The notes below the pieces were generated by a model that was given only the letters and a program-made list of their open reading frames with translations, was not told the origin of the DNA and made no database searches. From Rebecca billardiae RCC1528 (lineage: Eukaryota > Haptophyta), in the NCBI GenBank assembly GCA_965240325.2, contig OZ251227.1, positions 310,001-374,000 on the forward strand: a stretch of 64,000 bases of DNA. Direction: 5' to 3'. Both the position numbers and the translations under genes were made by a program. Shown piece by piece: positions 31,801-42,034 of this stretch. Each line of letters begins with the position of its first letter. Within the stretch, counting starts at the first letter, position 1.

Positions 31801-32152
31801 GGGCAGCCCGCACGGCGCGGGCTCGCCCAAGTCGGGCGTGGGCAGCCGACACGGCACGAGCTCGACACAGCCCCCGCAGAGCAGTGCGCACGCGCACTTC
31901 GAGCACGCGGGCGGCCCACCGCTGATCGTGGACGTGATCCAACTGCCGCCCACGCCCACCTCGGAGCGCGAGGCAGCGCGCGCCGGCTCGAGTGCGCTGG
32001 ACGACGCGGCGGAGGAGCGCCGGGCGGCGGCGCGCGCTGCTAGAGGCGAGGAGCCCGCGGATGCTTCGCGCGCCCGGCCGCCACGCGGCGTGCCCAGCCC
32101 CTCGCGCGCTCGACCCGCCTTCAAGCCGGCTGCGCATCGCGAGCTGTTGTAA
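28826..32152 (+). CDS. type I membrane protein with seven cysteine-rich repeats and Pro-rich linkers
   Basis: 1108 aa from ATG 28826, chosen because it starts a signal peptide (FRHALVAAALACAGGRARA). The extracellular part has seven copies of a ~70-residue unit. Each begins with a C-G pair, has a C-A or C-x-x pair ~20 residues later, an aromatic F-[AS]-[WYF]-S segment, then C-[FY]-x-C and ends [YF]-x-[IVL]-Y. Examples are YFCGDVRQ ... PYFAWSAETRMCYAC ... FGVYRT and RTCGTVFVS ... AFSWSASSRLCFAC ... YSVYCT. Units are separated by Pro-rich linkers of the SPSPPP type seen in algal wall glycoproteins. One membrane helix (residues ~911-935, LLVAAALALAVVGAMAAAVG) precedes a Ser/Gly/His-rich cytoplasmic tail. 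The cysteine pattern loosely recalls PAN/apple domains. A surface receptor or wall-anchoring role is inferred. Confidence 0.75.
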   Translation: MRGAGFRHALVAAALACAGGRARADGEVPGRVFTSQTCGSILEPLPGIFRTASACADALVRGPRSEYADFFSWGEGDSRCYPCPGQAVRQRWPDLFGGHDIYSTSELAGPRAPAPPRSPSPPRPPPSPPPPLGSGLLFPGYFCGDVRQPAATKALFPSACPERMRLFGASELAPYFAWSAETRMCYACARAQLGARTRNARFGVYRTADYKVELTPPHTDVDDPAAAAAASFGGLPTQRGSGCGTLLGAAESAFACARRVSEGARSLPFMSWSASARLCFACSSEQLQQLNADPAYDIYSVRGVLSALPAPPSPPSPPAPPIVSPPPPAPLPAANATSGLLFDGYGCGAFVSYGTPTPAACAERVRASSAADRSVRWFSLSRDGGCFRCDLAQLGRRQRSAGFSVFALEHFGGGGGGGAGGHGSPAPHAAGSAPPSAPPSAPHSAAAGTVPAAGRPLVEFAGARCGFKHWPDAVGVASAQACARELSGAGALRHFAYSERMQLCFRCDDAQVAGRWADTLYTIYAPRGGGGEVGAPSPPPPARRARPSARARRSPSPPPPSPTAAPPASPPPPPLVRSPPPPPPVSAALRAGVVAEGARCGSQLLSAGAADARACAKLAGARLVSASHFAFGARGGSRGACYACTLADAAARVHDAGFDLYSRALVEGDTQLPPAAVGGASAGSAHRARACERPLGDDGVGEQRGSRAPLRRGRTCGTVFVSGVDAPAQCAELALRMDAPAFSWSASSRLCFACAARHLAHDAPDGAGYSVYCTLPWIEGAHAPAALAPGAGGGAGGGGTRGVDAGGAHARAHPASAAAPARRAAPPPPAPPPPRSPSPDQPPPPPSPSPPPSHEPFSRPPTRAPAAANRGARAVAPSSAAAAPVSQPAAGARSAAPAPSAALSAARWGRTTLLVAAALALAVVGAMAAAVGAAAVIAAWRREGEAHAQLGPGETDEYDAHGGDAGRAHAHLAQLAGAGVRQGGAGSASPRAGSPHGAGSPKSGVGSRHGTSSTQPPQSSAHAHFEHAGGPPLIVDVIQLPPTPTSEREAARAGSSALDDAAEERRAAARAARGEEPADASRARPPRGVPSPSRARPAFKPAAHRELL

Positions 32153-32421
32153 AGACTCGGCCGTTAGCCGTCGTCGGCTGCCGCCGGGGGCGTTGTGCAG
32201 CTCGCATGTTCAATGCATGCGGGTGTGCGCCGCCGGCCGAGCGCGCGGGGACCACGGCCGCGGATAGCCACAGCTACACTATTAGACCACCACCTTGAAG
32301 TGGGGACTAGGAAGAAAGAGGCTGACGACGCCATGCTGATGCATCGGGCTCGGCAGCGGCAAGGCTGTGCTGCTGCTGTAACGGTGGTCGAAAGCGCAGT
32401 GGCGTTGGGTGGGTCGACGCC

Positions 32422-33338
32422 ATGGCGAGCACTGCGACGAGCGGCGTGTTCATGCGCGGCGCGCCGCCGGGTGAGGAGACGCAGACAAAGCTGAACGCTC
32501 TGTCTGAGCAGTTCAACAACTTCTTCGGCGATCTCGAGGAGGAGACGGCGGTGCGGAAGAAGGCGGAGGAGTCGCGGTTTGTTCGTATCGAGCGTGAGCT
32601 CGGCCGGCTGGAGAAGGCGATCAACGTGGAGACGCGACGGAGGATAGAAGCGACGAAGCTCCTCCAACAGCAGTTCGAGGACAAGATCGACGCCCTGCAG
32701 CACAGCTTCCGCGACGAGCTCAAGAAGAACACGGAGATGCTGCAGGCGCAGATCACCGACCTCAACGAGAAGGTCGGAGAGCTGGAGGTGCGGATGGACG
32801 AGGAGCGCGAGAACCGCGAGCGCGAGATCCAAAGGCATAACAAGGATGTCCTTGAAAAATTCGACGCGCACACCAAGGAGTTTGAGGTCGAGAAGGTGCG
32901 CGCGCCCCGCGAATCGGCGGCCGCGGGCCTCTCCGAGCGAGCGAAGGGCGTCCGAGCTCACAGCGCGCCCTCGCCCTTCCGCGTGCTCGCGCGGCGCAGG
33001 TCACGCGGCTGGAGCGCGAGGCGCAGCTGCTCAAGCGGATCGGCGACGAGGCCTTCCGCGTGCAGCAGAAGATCGCGCAGGAGCGCATCCAGCGCGACGG
33101 CGAGATTGTGCAGATGAAGGACGAGTTCTGGGCGGCGACCAAGGCGCGCGACAAGGCGGACGAGGTCTTCAAGTCGGAGATGCTGCGCAAGATGGCGGTG
33201 GTGCAGCGCGAGCTCGACGTGGAGACGAAGGCACGCGAGCAGTCGGAGGAGCAGCTCGTCAACGCGATCAACGATTACACCAAGGCGCTGCAGGAAGGCC
33301 TGCGCGTCATCAACAGAACGCGGCCAGAGGAGTCGTGA
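32422..33338 (+). CDS. SF-assemblin / beta-giardin family basal-body fibre protein
   Basis: Two exons (32422-32895 and 33000-33338) join in phase 0 to 270 aa; the 104 bp intron has donor GTGCGC and a CAG acceptor. After a short non-helical head (MASTATSGVFMRGAPPGEE) the protein is almost entirely alpha-helical coiled coil: KLNALSEQFNNFFGDLEEET, SRFVRIERELGRLEKAINVE, TDLNEKVGELEVRMDEEREN, then DEFWAATKARDKADEVFKSE and VINRTRPEES at the end. Head plus rod length and the KL-x-x-[LI]-x-x-x-F-x-x-F-x-x-D-[LI] opening match SF-assemblin, which builds the striated microtubule-associated fibres of flagellar roots. It indicates a flagellate life stage. Confidence 0.92.
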
Positions 33339-33747
33339 GACTCCGCGCGGGCAGATCGCCAGATCGGCTCATGCAGTCATCGGGGCCGTCGGCGCATGCA
33401 TGCCACATGGGCCGCATGTTGACTCTACAGCGCAGTACGTAGTATATGTCACTCACAATACAGAATCGTGACGCAGGGGGCACCAGTGCCAGCATGACGC
33501 GGTGACACCCCGAGTTCTGCTACCGTATTCTGATCACGGCCAAAGCGCCCCATTCAGTTCGTTGTCGTCGAATTTGTTGATGATGTACATTCGTGAAACA
33601 GTGATGATGGTTCCAGCAGCGGCGGCTTCATCTTCAAGCGCCAACCGACATGTCGCCATAGTTCGCGTGACAACTCACGGCCATCTTTCATATCCCGCAA
33701 CGGCAGATACGACCATCGGCGCAGGCCGCTCGTCGTAACGCACGGCC
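33339..33747. other. intergenic spacer
   Basis: 409 bases of AT-richer sequence between two + strand genes. It must contain the SF-assemblin 3' end and the channel promoter; no specific signal recognised. Confidence 0.4.
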
Positions 33748-36700
33748 ATGCATCGCGCCGAGGGCGGCGCGACGGCTGAGGAGGCGGATGATGAGGCGAT
33801 GCTCGAGGCCCACATTCGCCTGTGCAACATGCGCTTCGCCGCGGTGCGTAACTCGGGCGAGCTGCGCGACCCGGCGCGCGTCGCGATCGCGAAGACCGCT
33901 GGGCTCGAGCTCGCCCAGCGCAAGGCGCTCGCCGAGCGAGTCGCCGAGCTGATCGACGACGAGTGGCAGGTGGACGAGATGTACGGCAAGCCCACCGTCG
34001 GGCTCATCGTCACCGGCGGCGCGCAGGACTTCAAGATGCTCCCGCGCGTCGAGCGTGTGTTCCGCGAGGGCCTCGTGCGCGCCGCCGAGATCACGAACGC
34101 CGTGGTCTTCACGGGCGGCACGTCGAGCGGCGTGATGAAGTACGTGGGCGAGGCGCTCGACCCGCACCCGGACATCCCGTCCATCGGCATCCCCAACTTT
34201 GGCAACATCGTCGGGCACGACGCGATCACGACCGACGAGCGCGTGCGCTCGCTGGCTGACGCGCACCGGCTGGGGCTGCAGGAGGTGGACTACCCGTTCA
34301 CCGAGGCGCACACGACGCGCGAGGCGGCGGCGCTCGAGCCGAACCACACGCACTTCCTGCTCGTCGACTCGGGGCACAGCGGCGACGGCGGCTGGGGCAA
34401 GGAGCTCGAGTTTGTGCTCGACGTGAGCTGCGCGTACTGCGCGCACGAGCAGATGCCCGCCGTGATGCTGCTCATCCAGGGCGGGCCCAACTCGCTGCGG
34501 ATGGTCGAGCTCGCGGTGGAGCGGAGCATCCCGGTGGTCGTCGTCGCCGACTCGCTCGGCGCCGCCTCCGCCATCCACGACTTCTTCACGCGCTCGGCCG
34601 AGGAGGCGCGCGCGCTCGACGCGGCCGAGCGCGCGCTGCGCGAGGCGGAGGCGGCCGCGGAGGGGACCAAGGTGGCGCTGCTCGCGCTCGGCGCGGAGGC
34701 GTCGGAGGCGGCGCGCGCGGCGGCGCAGCGCGCGGGGCGCGAGGCGCGCAAGCTCGTCGAGCGCGCGCGGCACACGCTGCACGTCCTCGAGGCGCGGCTG
34801 CTCACCAAGACCGACGCAGAGGTCGCGGCCAAGTTCAGCACGGCGCGCACGCTCGGCCGGCTGCGCGCGCTGCGCAAGTACGAGCGGCTGATCGAGCTGT
34901 TCAGCCTGAGGCAGCTCGAGGCGGACGGGCTGGGCGCGGACATCTCGCTCTCGGTGCTCTCCGCCGTCACGCGCTCGCCCACGCTCAACGTCTTCCAGAA
35001 GCTCGAGCTCGCGATCGTGTGGAACAACATCGAGATGATTGCGCAGATCCTCGCAGGCACCGCGGGCGTGGACCGCGAGGCGGCGGCCGCCAAGGCGCAG
35101 AGCCGCCACTTCCGCGAGCAGCGCGAGCAGCTGCGCCGCGTGGCGCTGCAGCTCGCGCTCGAGCTGCAGCGCGTCGACGCCGTCGCGATGCTCCTCTCCA
35201 ACGGCGCCGAGCTCGAGCGCGTCGCCATCTCTCGGCTGTACATGCTGCGAGACAAGAACCCGTTCCGGCTGTTTGCCAAGCTGCAGGCCGCGGCCACGGA
35301 GACACTGCGGCGCGGCGCGGGCGAGGCGGAGGAGGGCGAGGAGGCGGAGGGCGGCGCCGGGCGCGGCGACGCGGGGAGCGAGGGCTCGGCCGGCGGAACG
35401 GACGCCTCCACGGCGCACGCCGCCGCGCCGCCGCCGCCGCCGCGCGCGCTGCGCTCGGCGCACTCTCTGCGCGCCGACTGGCGCGTGGTGCGTCTCCTCG
35501 AGCGGCCTCGGGCGGCCATCCTGCGCCCGGCGCAGCTGCAGCGGCTGTGCCTGCACAGGCACTCGATCGTGCACCACCGCGCGCTGTTCGGCTCGTTCAT
35601 CGCCGAGTGGGTCTCCGAGGAGGACCACGACATCCCCTTCTACGCGCCGCGCGCGAGCAGGGCGTCCACGCGCGCCTTCTCGCCGCGGCTGTACGGCGCT
35701 GCCGCCGCGCACGCCGAGGGCGACGGCAGCGCGCAGGGCAGCGCGGCCGGCGGCGGCGGCGGGGCCGCGGAGGGCAGCGGCGTGGCGAGGTCGGGCGAGA
35801 GCACGCCGGACACCGCGTCCAACTCCTCCTTCGTCGGGCTCAGCTCGAGCGGCGACGTGGACGCGTCCCTCTGGGCGCTCACGCGCGAGCACGGCGCGGC
35901 GCCGGGCGCGGCCGCCGAGCCTAGCGGCTCTCGGCTGCGCGACGTCTTCCTCTGGGCGGTGCTGATGGCGGACATGGAGCTGGCGACCGTGGTCTGGCGC
36001 TCGTCGCGGCAGCACATCCGGCTCGCGCTGATCGCCGCGTCGATCCTGCACAAGATGGGCACGCGCTCCTCGCTCGGGCGCAAGCACGGCGCCGAGCTCG
36101 AGCCGATGCGCGAGCAGTGGGCGGGTGCGGCGCTGGGCGTGCTCGACAATGTGCGGCCGGTGGCGAGGGACCGGCGCACCGCGTTCCAGGTGGCGGAGGA
36201 GGTGCTCGAGCACCGCATCTACCGCGCGCACGCGCGCGCGGACGAGGCGGGCGCGGGCGGCTCGACCACGCTCGACCTGGCGATGCGCCTCCGCGCCAAG
36301 GACTTTGCCGCGCACCGCTACTGCCAGCTCATCATGACGCGCCGCTGGACAGGCCGGCAGCCGAGCGGCGTGCGCTTTGTGGACGACACGACGCGCAGCG
36401 AGGCGGTGTGGCTCAAGATGCTGCTGCCGTGGCCCGCGGTCGCGTCGGTGCTCGCGAGGCACCGGCTGCTCGGCCGGCTGCTGCCGCGCGTCACGCGCAA
36501 CGCGCCGCGGCCCAGCGGCTCGCAGGACCGGCGCGAGCGCGAGCGCAAGCGGCAGGAGCGGCGCAGGCGCGCCGAGCGCGGCGCGCGCCGCGCCGGCAGG
36601 CTGCAGCCGGCCGAGGGCGAGGGCGCGCTCATCGGCGCGCAGGACGCGGGCGGCGCCAAGGCGGCGGAGCAGTCGGAGCCCGAGGCCGAGGCGGCCGAGG

Positions 36701-39125
36701 CGGAGCACGCCGACGCGCCGCCCGGCGCCAAATCGCCCCGCGGCGCGCACGCGCGCGTCGGCCCCGCGGGCGGCGGCGGCGGCGTCGGTCGGTACAGCGT
36801 TGCCGAGGTGTACTCCATCCCGGTGGTCAAGTTCTGGGCGCGCGCGTGGCTCTCGCAGGGCGGGCTCACGCTGCTCGTCGTGATGCTCGTGAGCCGCACG
36901 CCCATCGTGCAGCCGGGCGCGCTGCGCGAGTGGCCCTCCACCTCCGAGCAGGGCCTGCTCGAGGCGCTCTTCCTGCTGTGGACACTCGGCATCGTCGCGG
37001 ACGTGCTCGGCGGGCTGGGCGCGCGCGTCGCGTGGGCGCGGCGCACGGCGCACACGCCGGCGTGGGTGGTGGCCGAGTGGCTCTGGCTGGGCGTGGGCGC
37101 GGTGCTCATCCTGCTGCGCGCCGTGCACCTCCTCGCGTACCCCGCCTTCGCCGGCTGGGCGGGCGACCAGTTCGTGAGCGAGTGGCTGTTCCCGCTGCTG
37201 CAGGCCTTCATCGCGCTGTGCTCGCTGCTGCGGCTCGTCGTCGAGACCGTCACGGTCAACCAGTCGGTGGGCGTGCTGACGATCTGCGTGCGCGAGATGC
37301 TGCTGCTCAACATCGTGCGCTGGGCGGCGATCGCCTTCCTCTGCGTCCTCGGCTTCTCCCTCGCCTTCATCGTCATCGTGCCCAACTACCCGAACGAGGC
37401 GGGCGTGCTGGTGCCGGGCGAGGAGCGGCTGCGCGCGACTGGCCCCGGCTGGGTGCCCGTGTGGTCGCTGTTCGGCGACTTCGACGTGGAGGCGCTCGAG
37501 GCGCAACGGCCGGTGATCCCGTCGGCGCTGCTACTCCTCTCGATGGTGGCGACCAACGTGCTGCTGCTCAACCTGCTCATCGCCATGATGAACGACACGT
37601 GCGCGCACACACGGCGCGCGCCCGCCGAGGAGCGCGCGCGCCCGCAGCTGCTCAGCCGCGCGCCGCGCTGCCGCCGCGCCGCCCGCCCGTTCCGCGCGCG
37701 CGCGCGCCGTGTGTGCGCAGGTACCAGCGCGTGATGGCGCAGGCGTCGACGGAGTGGAAGTTCGAGCACATGCTGCTGATCGACTACTACGGGCACGCCA
37801 TCTCGGCGGTGCCGCCGCCGCTCAACCTCGTGCTCGGCCCGCTGGCGTGGGGCGCGCGGCTGCTGTGCCGAGCGCGCGGCGCGCACGGCGTCGTCGCGCC
37901 CGACCCGTCCGCCGCCGCGCGCGCGGAGGCGGAGCGCTGCCTCGCGCTGACGGACGAGCACCGCACGCAGCACGACACGGAGCACCGTGACGAGACGCGC
38001 GCCTTCCGCTCGTACCTCGCCGAGCAGGAGCAGCACGCCGCGGCGCAGGTGGACGCGCGCGTGGTGCGCGTGCAGCGCGTGCTCGCCGCGCTCGAGAAGC
38101 GACAGATGAAGGACCGCGAGGCGCTCGACTCGCACGTGGGCGCGCTGCACGGCACGCTCGAGACGCTGAGCGCGCACACGACGCGCGTGCCGCGCTCGCA
38201 GCTCTCCGCGCGCGCGCGCGCCGCGCCGGCGCACGCGCGCGCCGCCCTGCCGCACGAGCTGCACTGGCGCGCGCGCGTGAGCGGCGACCACGCGGAGGGC
38301 AACGGGGAGTACGTGGGCGAGGGCGCGCGCGCGCTCGTGCCCGACGCCAAGGTGCCGTGGGAGGTGCTCTGGCCGGACTACGCGCCAAACGAGTGGACGC
38401 ACCCGGCGGTGCGCGCGCGCCCGGCGTGGGCCGACCACCCCAACCCGCTCACCATCGACTTCAGCCAGCGCACCTCGCACGAGGGGCCGATCGTGCTCGA
38501 CGCGCTCGGCCGGCCGCTCAACCCGCGCGGCCGCACGGGCATCAGCGGCCGCGGGCTGCTCGGCAAGTGGGGGCCCAACCACGCCGTCGACCCGATCGTG
38601 CTGCGGCGCAAGCCGCGCGCGCCCGGCGAGGCCAAGCCCGAGCACGGCGCGCCCGAGCTGCAGATGGTCACCATCATCCGCGCGGACTCGGGCAAGGCGG
38701 CCATCCCGGGCGGGATGGTCGACGAGGGCGAGCTCGTCTCCGAGACGCTGCGGCGCGAGTTCTCCGAGGAGGCGGGCGCCGTGGACGAACCGTCGGCGCA
38801 GGTGCAGCTGCAGGACGACCTCGACGCGATCTTCAACGGCGGCGGCGCGCGCGTGTACGAGGGGTACGTGGACGACCCGCGCAACACGGACAACGCGTGG
38901 ATGGAGACGACCGTGCACGCGTTCTTCATCGACGACGAGCTCGCGAGCCGGCTGCAGCTCAAGGGCGGCTCGGACGCCAAGGCCGCGAGCTGGCGCGACG
39001 TGAGCGAGCTGCTGCGCGAGGGCAACGACGAGCTGTACGCGAACCACCAGGACTTTGTGCGGCTGGCGACCGACCCCGCGTTCCTCGAGGAGCATCGGCT
39101 GCTGGCGTCGTCGTCATCGTCATGA
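33748..39125 (+). CDS. TRPM2-like cation channel with C-terminal NUDT9-H ADP-ribose pyrophosphatase domain
   Basis: Two exons (33748-37598, 37721-39125) join in phase 2 to 1751 aa; the 122 bp intron (GTGCGC ... CAG) falls just after S6. Domains in order: TRPM SLOG/LSDAT nucleotide-binding fold, residues ~85-290 (GLIVTGGAQDFKMLPRVE, VVFTGGTSSGVMKYVGEA, LLIQGGPNSLRMVELAVE); helical MHR-like region; six membrane segments, ~1020-1283; pore region WVPVWSLFGDFDVEALE; S6 NVLLLNLLIAMMNDTYQRV; TRP helix STEWKFEHMLLIDYYGHAIS; coiled coil ~1385-1425; NUDT9-H domain ~1480-1750 (PLNPRGRTGISGRGLL, GYVDDPRNTDNAWMET). The Nudix box (residues 1615-1637, bases 38712-38780) fits G-x5-E-x7-R-E-U-x-E-E-x-G-U exactly, so hydrolysis of ADP-ribose is likely. 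A 1272-codon antisense ORF over it is an artefact. Confidence 0.94.
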
Positions 39126-39453
39126 GGGTTGAGGTTCTTTGTGGCGTCTACGACGAGTCACTCACGACAGCAACAGCCCGAGCCTAGACGCGGCACCGCA
39201 GGCGGTCAGAGGCTCGGTGCTGATGTCGGTCACTGCTGACCGCCCTTGCAGAGCCAGAGTGCTGACGTTCCAGACTGCCGGTAGCTCCAGCCTCCGGTCC
39301 CTCGGGCTTCCGGGACGCCCGCCGACGCCATCGATTTCGTCGTCAGCCAATTTTCAGGCTCGCTGTTCGGTGTTCATCATCGGGCATCGGCCTTAACCGA
39401 CGCCATCGAGGGGCCGCAAAGGCTGGCCGTCGAGGCGCACGCGCACGACCGTC
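39126..39453. other. spacer between channel and TIR/HET-like gene
   Basis: 328 bases, unique, moderate GC. Both neighbours are on the + strand. No signal recognised. Confidence 0.4.
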
Positions 39454-40675
39454 ATGGAGCACCAGGGCATGCCCGAGCCGCAGACACTCGGTACGTACTG
39501 CTTGCAGCCCGCGAAAGTGGAGCCGCACCTGCTGCTAGGCGTGAGTATGGCCTTCCTCAGGCAATTCGCGACGGAGGCGAACGCCACGCGAGACACTCTG
39601 ACTGTCGAGCTTGTCCAGTCTATCCGCGAGCGTACCGCCGCCACGGGCACCTCCGTCGCAGAGAATCTCGTCGCTGCCGCCGCCGTCTCCGCGGACGGGC
39701 GGCCACTCGGCGGGCAGGCGACCCTGTTCGTCTCGCACGCACAAGCGTGCTCTTTCCTCAAGATGCTCGACGCGCTTGACCACTTTGTGCGTCAGGAGGG
39801 CTTGGACCTCGCCGCCACCTTCTTCTGGTGCGATGGCCTTCAGCGCCCGACGCGCCCGTGGTGCGCTCGCGCGCGCGCTTGACGCCGCGCGCTGCGTGCT
39901 GCCCACCGTGCGCGCAGGATCGACGCGTTCTGCATCAGGCAGTCGGACGTGGCGCACGACGTCGCCCAGATCGGCTCGATCGAGCATTGGATCGGCAAGG
40001 TGGTGATGGTCCTCGGTGCGGCGCAGCGCGCGGCGCGTGGGCGCGCGCGGACGAGCCAGTGCGGCGAGCTGCGTGGGACGCGTGGGAAGCACGCGAACGC
40101 CACTCGCTCTCGCGCGTGACGCGCCCACCTCGCCCGCCTCCCCGCCCGCCTCGCTCGCAGACCCGTGGGACAAGCCGCGCTGCCTCACGCGCGTGTGGTG
40201 CCTTTATGAGGTGGTGCACTGCTGCATCGTCAAGGCCGACACGTTCCTCAAGTTCACGATGGCGCCCGAAGAATGCGACGCGTTCACACGAGCGGCGCGC
40301 GCCAACCCGTCCGCGGTCGAGCAGCTGATCCAATTTGACGCGCGCCAGGCGGAAGCGACTGTCGAGCAGGACAGAGCGATGATCATGCGGCTCATCGAGG
40401 ACCAGTTCGACCTGCGGAATGCGCCTGAGCTGAAGATTGACGAGAGTGGAGATCACATCGATCGGTTCAATCGCTCGCTGCGCCGCACGCTCTCGGCGAC
40501 CCTCACGGATGCAGTGAGCGCATTGTGCAGCGTGCAGGTGTGTGACTGCCAGCGCGACATGCCGACAATGTGCAAGGCAGCGCGATACGGGCTGGATGGC
40601 CCACCGGACACGTCGCTTGACAACGCGCCCTTCACAGCCGGCGTGGCACCGCCGTCCGACGATGGCCCGCGGTGA
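39454..40675 (+). CDS. TIR/HET-like domain protein
   Basis: Three exons (39454-39827, 39918-40015, 40161-40675) join in phase to 328 aa; introns are 90 and 145 bp with GTGCGA and GTGCGG donors and CAG acceptors. Splicing is strongly supported because it restores a contiguous conserved core. The order is ATLFVSHAQACSFLKMLDAL (beta-A), FFWIDAFCIRQSDVAHDVAQ across the first junction, KVVMVLDPWDKPRCLTRVWC across the second, then LYEVVHC. The W-I-D-x-x-C-I-x-Q core is the hallmark of fungal HET domains, and R-x-W-C-L-x-E matches the plant TIR segment that carries the catalytic Glu of NADases. The remaining ~150 residues are helical with a DQFDLRNAPELKIDESGDH region. NADase or signalling activity is inferred. 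It lies 328 bp after the ADP-ribose-type channel, same strand. Confidence 0.7.
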
Positions 40676-40935
40676 CGCAAAATAAACACCGGCGTGATGG
40701 TCCGCGCCGCGGTGAGTACTGAGTCTGAGTGACTTACGGGTAGACCAAAGTAGCTGTTTATTAACCTTCGTTTTTTAAACTGTAGTACACTGTGGTACAC
40801 AGAGTATCATGATAATCACGCCTTAATTAACCAAGTGTGCACGTTAAAACATAGTAAACTGTATCCACACTCAGTACTGGCGCGCCGCGAGGCGGCCGCA
40901 GCCCTCGTCCAGGCCTCGCAGGCGGACGGCTGAAC

Positions 40936-41060
40936 GAATTTTTCCGGCGGCGCTACCATCGGATCTGTCCATCGGCGACGGCTTCATGGGCGGTGACAGT
41001 TGGCGGGCGTCAATCTCGCCTGCCTGAGCTGTGTGCGTCTCTTATTCTTAGTAAACTGTA
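40936..41060 (-). repeat. dispersed repeat, copy A
   Basis: About 125 bp. It shares near-identical sequence with 51809-51919 (opposite strand, differing mainly by a ~13-base indel and one substitution) and a 48-base identical core with 62962-63010. In copies A and B an open frame ends in the same peptide, containing LQFTKNKRRTQLRQARLTPA then CHRP and a stop, which suggests the 3' end of a mobile-element ORF (minus strand here). Confidence 0.85.
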
Positions 41061-41235
41061 AAACCAGTTTCCAGGTCTCTCTTCGGAGAGCGTGCGCTTG
41101 AAGGATGGCGCGGCAACCTGCCACCGTGAGCCTTACGCACGTTAATCGGTTAATAATGCCGAGCCGCGATCTAAAAAGTCGTTGGCCACCTTGCTTGCCA
41201 GCTTGGGTGCGAGACTCCGGCCGGCCGGACCTGGC

Positions 41236-41656
41236 CGCCATAAGCACCTGCCGCTTTGCTTTTCTCCCCAGCGGAACCGCGAGCCGAGCGAAGGGACGAC
41301 CAGTCGTGCCGCTGCGCTGCGCTGGCAACCCGGCAGCCGTTCGCGGACGCGAGTCTCCCGCTCGAGAAAAAAGGCCGGATTAAAAAAGCGCACGCGTCTG
41401 AACTGGTAGTTGTTTGGAGATGGCGACTGGTCGTCCCTTCGGTCGGCTCGCCACAAGGTGCACACCGCCCTCGCGCCGGCGACGCTCACGCGCGAGGGGA
41501 GTGCGCGCGGGGCTAGCGCGGGGCGGGGGGCGGGGCTACTCGACCCCGGCGACGCCTCCAACCCGCTCGTGGCGCGCGCCCGCCCCCCGCCGCCGCTCGC
41601 CAAGCCGCCAAACTTAGGCTCCAACAGGGGCCAAAAAGCGGCAGGTGCTTATTGCG
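41236..41656. repeat. nested inverted repeats, fold-back type element
   Basis: Outer arms 41236-41257 and 41635-41656 (22 bases, one mismatch) enclose inner arms 41279-41306 and 41424-41451 (28 bases, about one mismatch). The DNA could fold into a cruciform or long hairpin. It sits immediately upstream of the second TIR-like gene and probably marks a transposon remnant. Confidence 0.7.
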
Positions 41657-42034
41657 GTGGGCGCGGGCTTGTCCTCGCTGCACCACGCTTCCGCCGGCTC
41701 GGCGACCGGCGGAGGTGCCCAGGTGCCCAGGAGGATGGTACAGCCATCGAATTGCGCGCCCGTGTGCCTGCCGCGGAAGCGGGAAGGACGGCTGCTGGCG
41801 GCGCATGGATTGAGCCACAGGTCGGAGGACACGGGTGATGCTGAGGCAGCCATCGAGGTCTTTCGATGGCGAGCAGCGAGCTCCAGCGAGCTCTTCGCCG
41901 ACTTCGGTCTGGTCTTCGAGAGATCGATGGCGCGACACCGATCAGCACCATCGACGAGCGTCGAGGAGCAGGCCTTGTCCCAGCAGCGCGAGGGACCAGT
42001 GACGGCGCGAAGCACAGCGACGATTGGCAACGGC

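Larger units (their letters stand above)
40676..42034. other. 1.36 kb repeat-bearing spacer upstream of second TIR-like gene
   Basis: AT-rich part (40676-40930) with several AGTAAACTGTA and TGTAGTACACTG words, then a dispersed repeat (40936-41060), then a fold-back-like block (41236-41656). The frame of the downstream gene is open from about 41645, so an earlier start (ATG 41735 or 41929) is possible. Confidence 0.5.

Noticed and set aside
33688-37506. 1272-codon open frame antisense to the channel gene
   Set aside because: Its product is Arg/His/Ala-rich without domains, while the + strand frame encodes a full TRPM channel. High GC keeps the antisense frame open.
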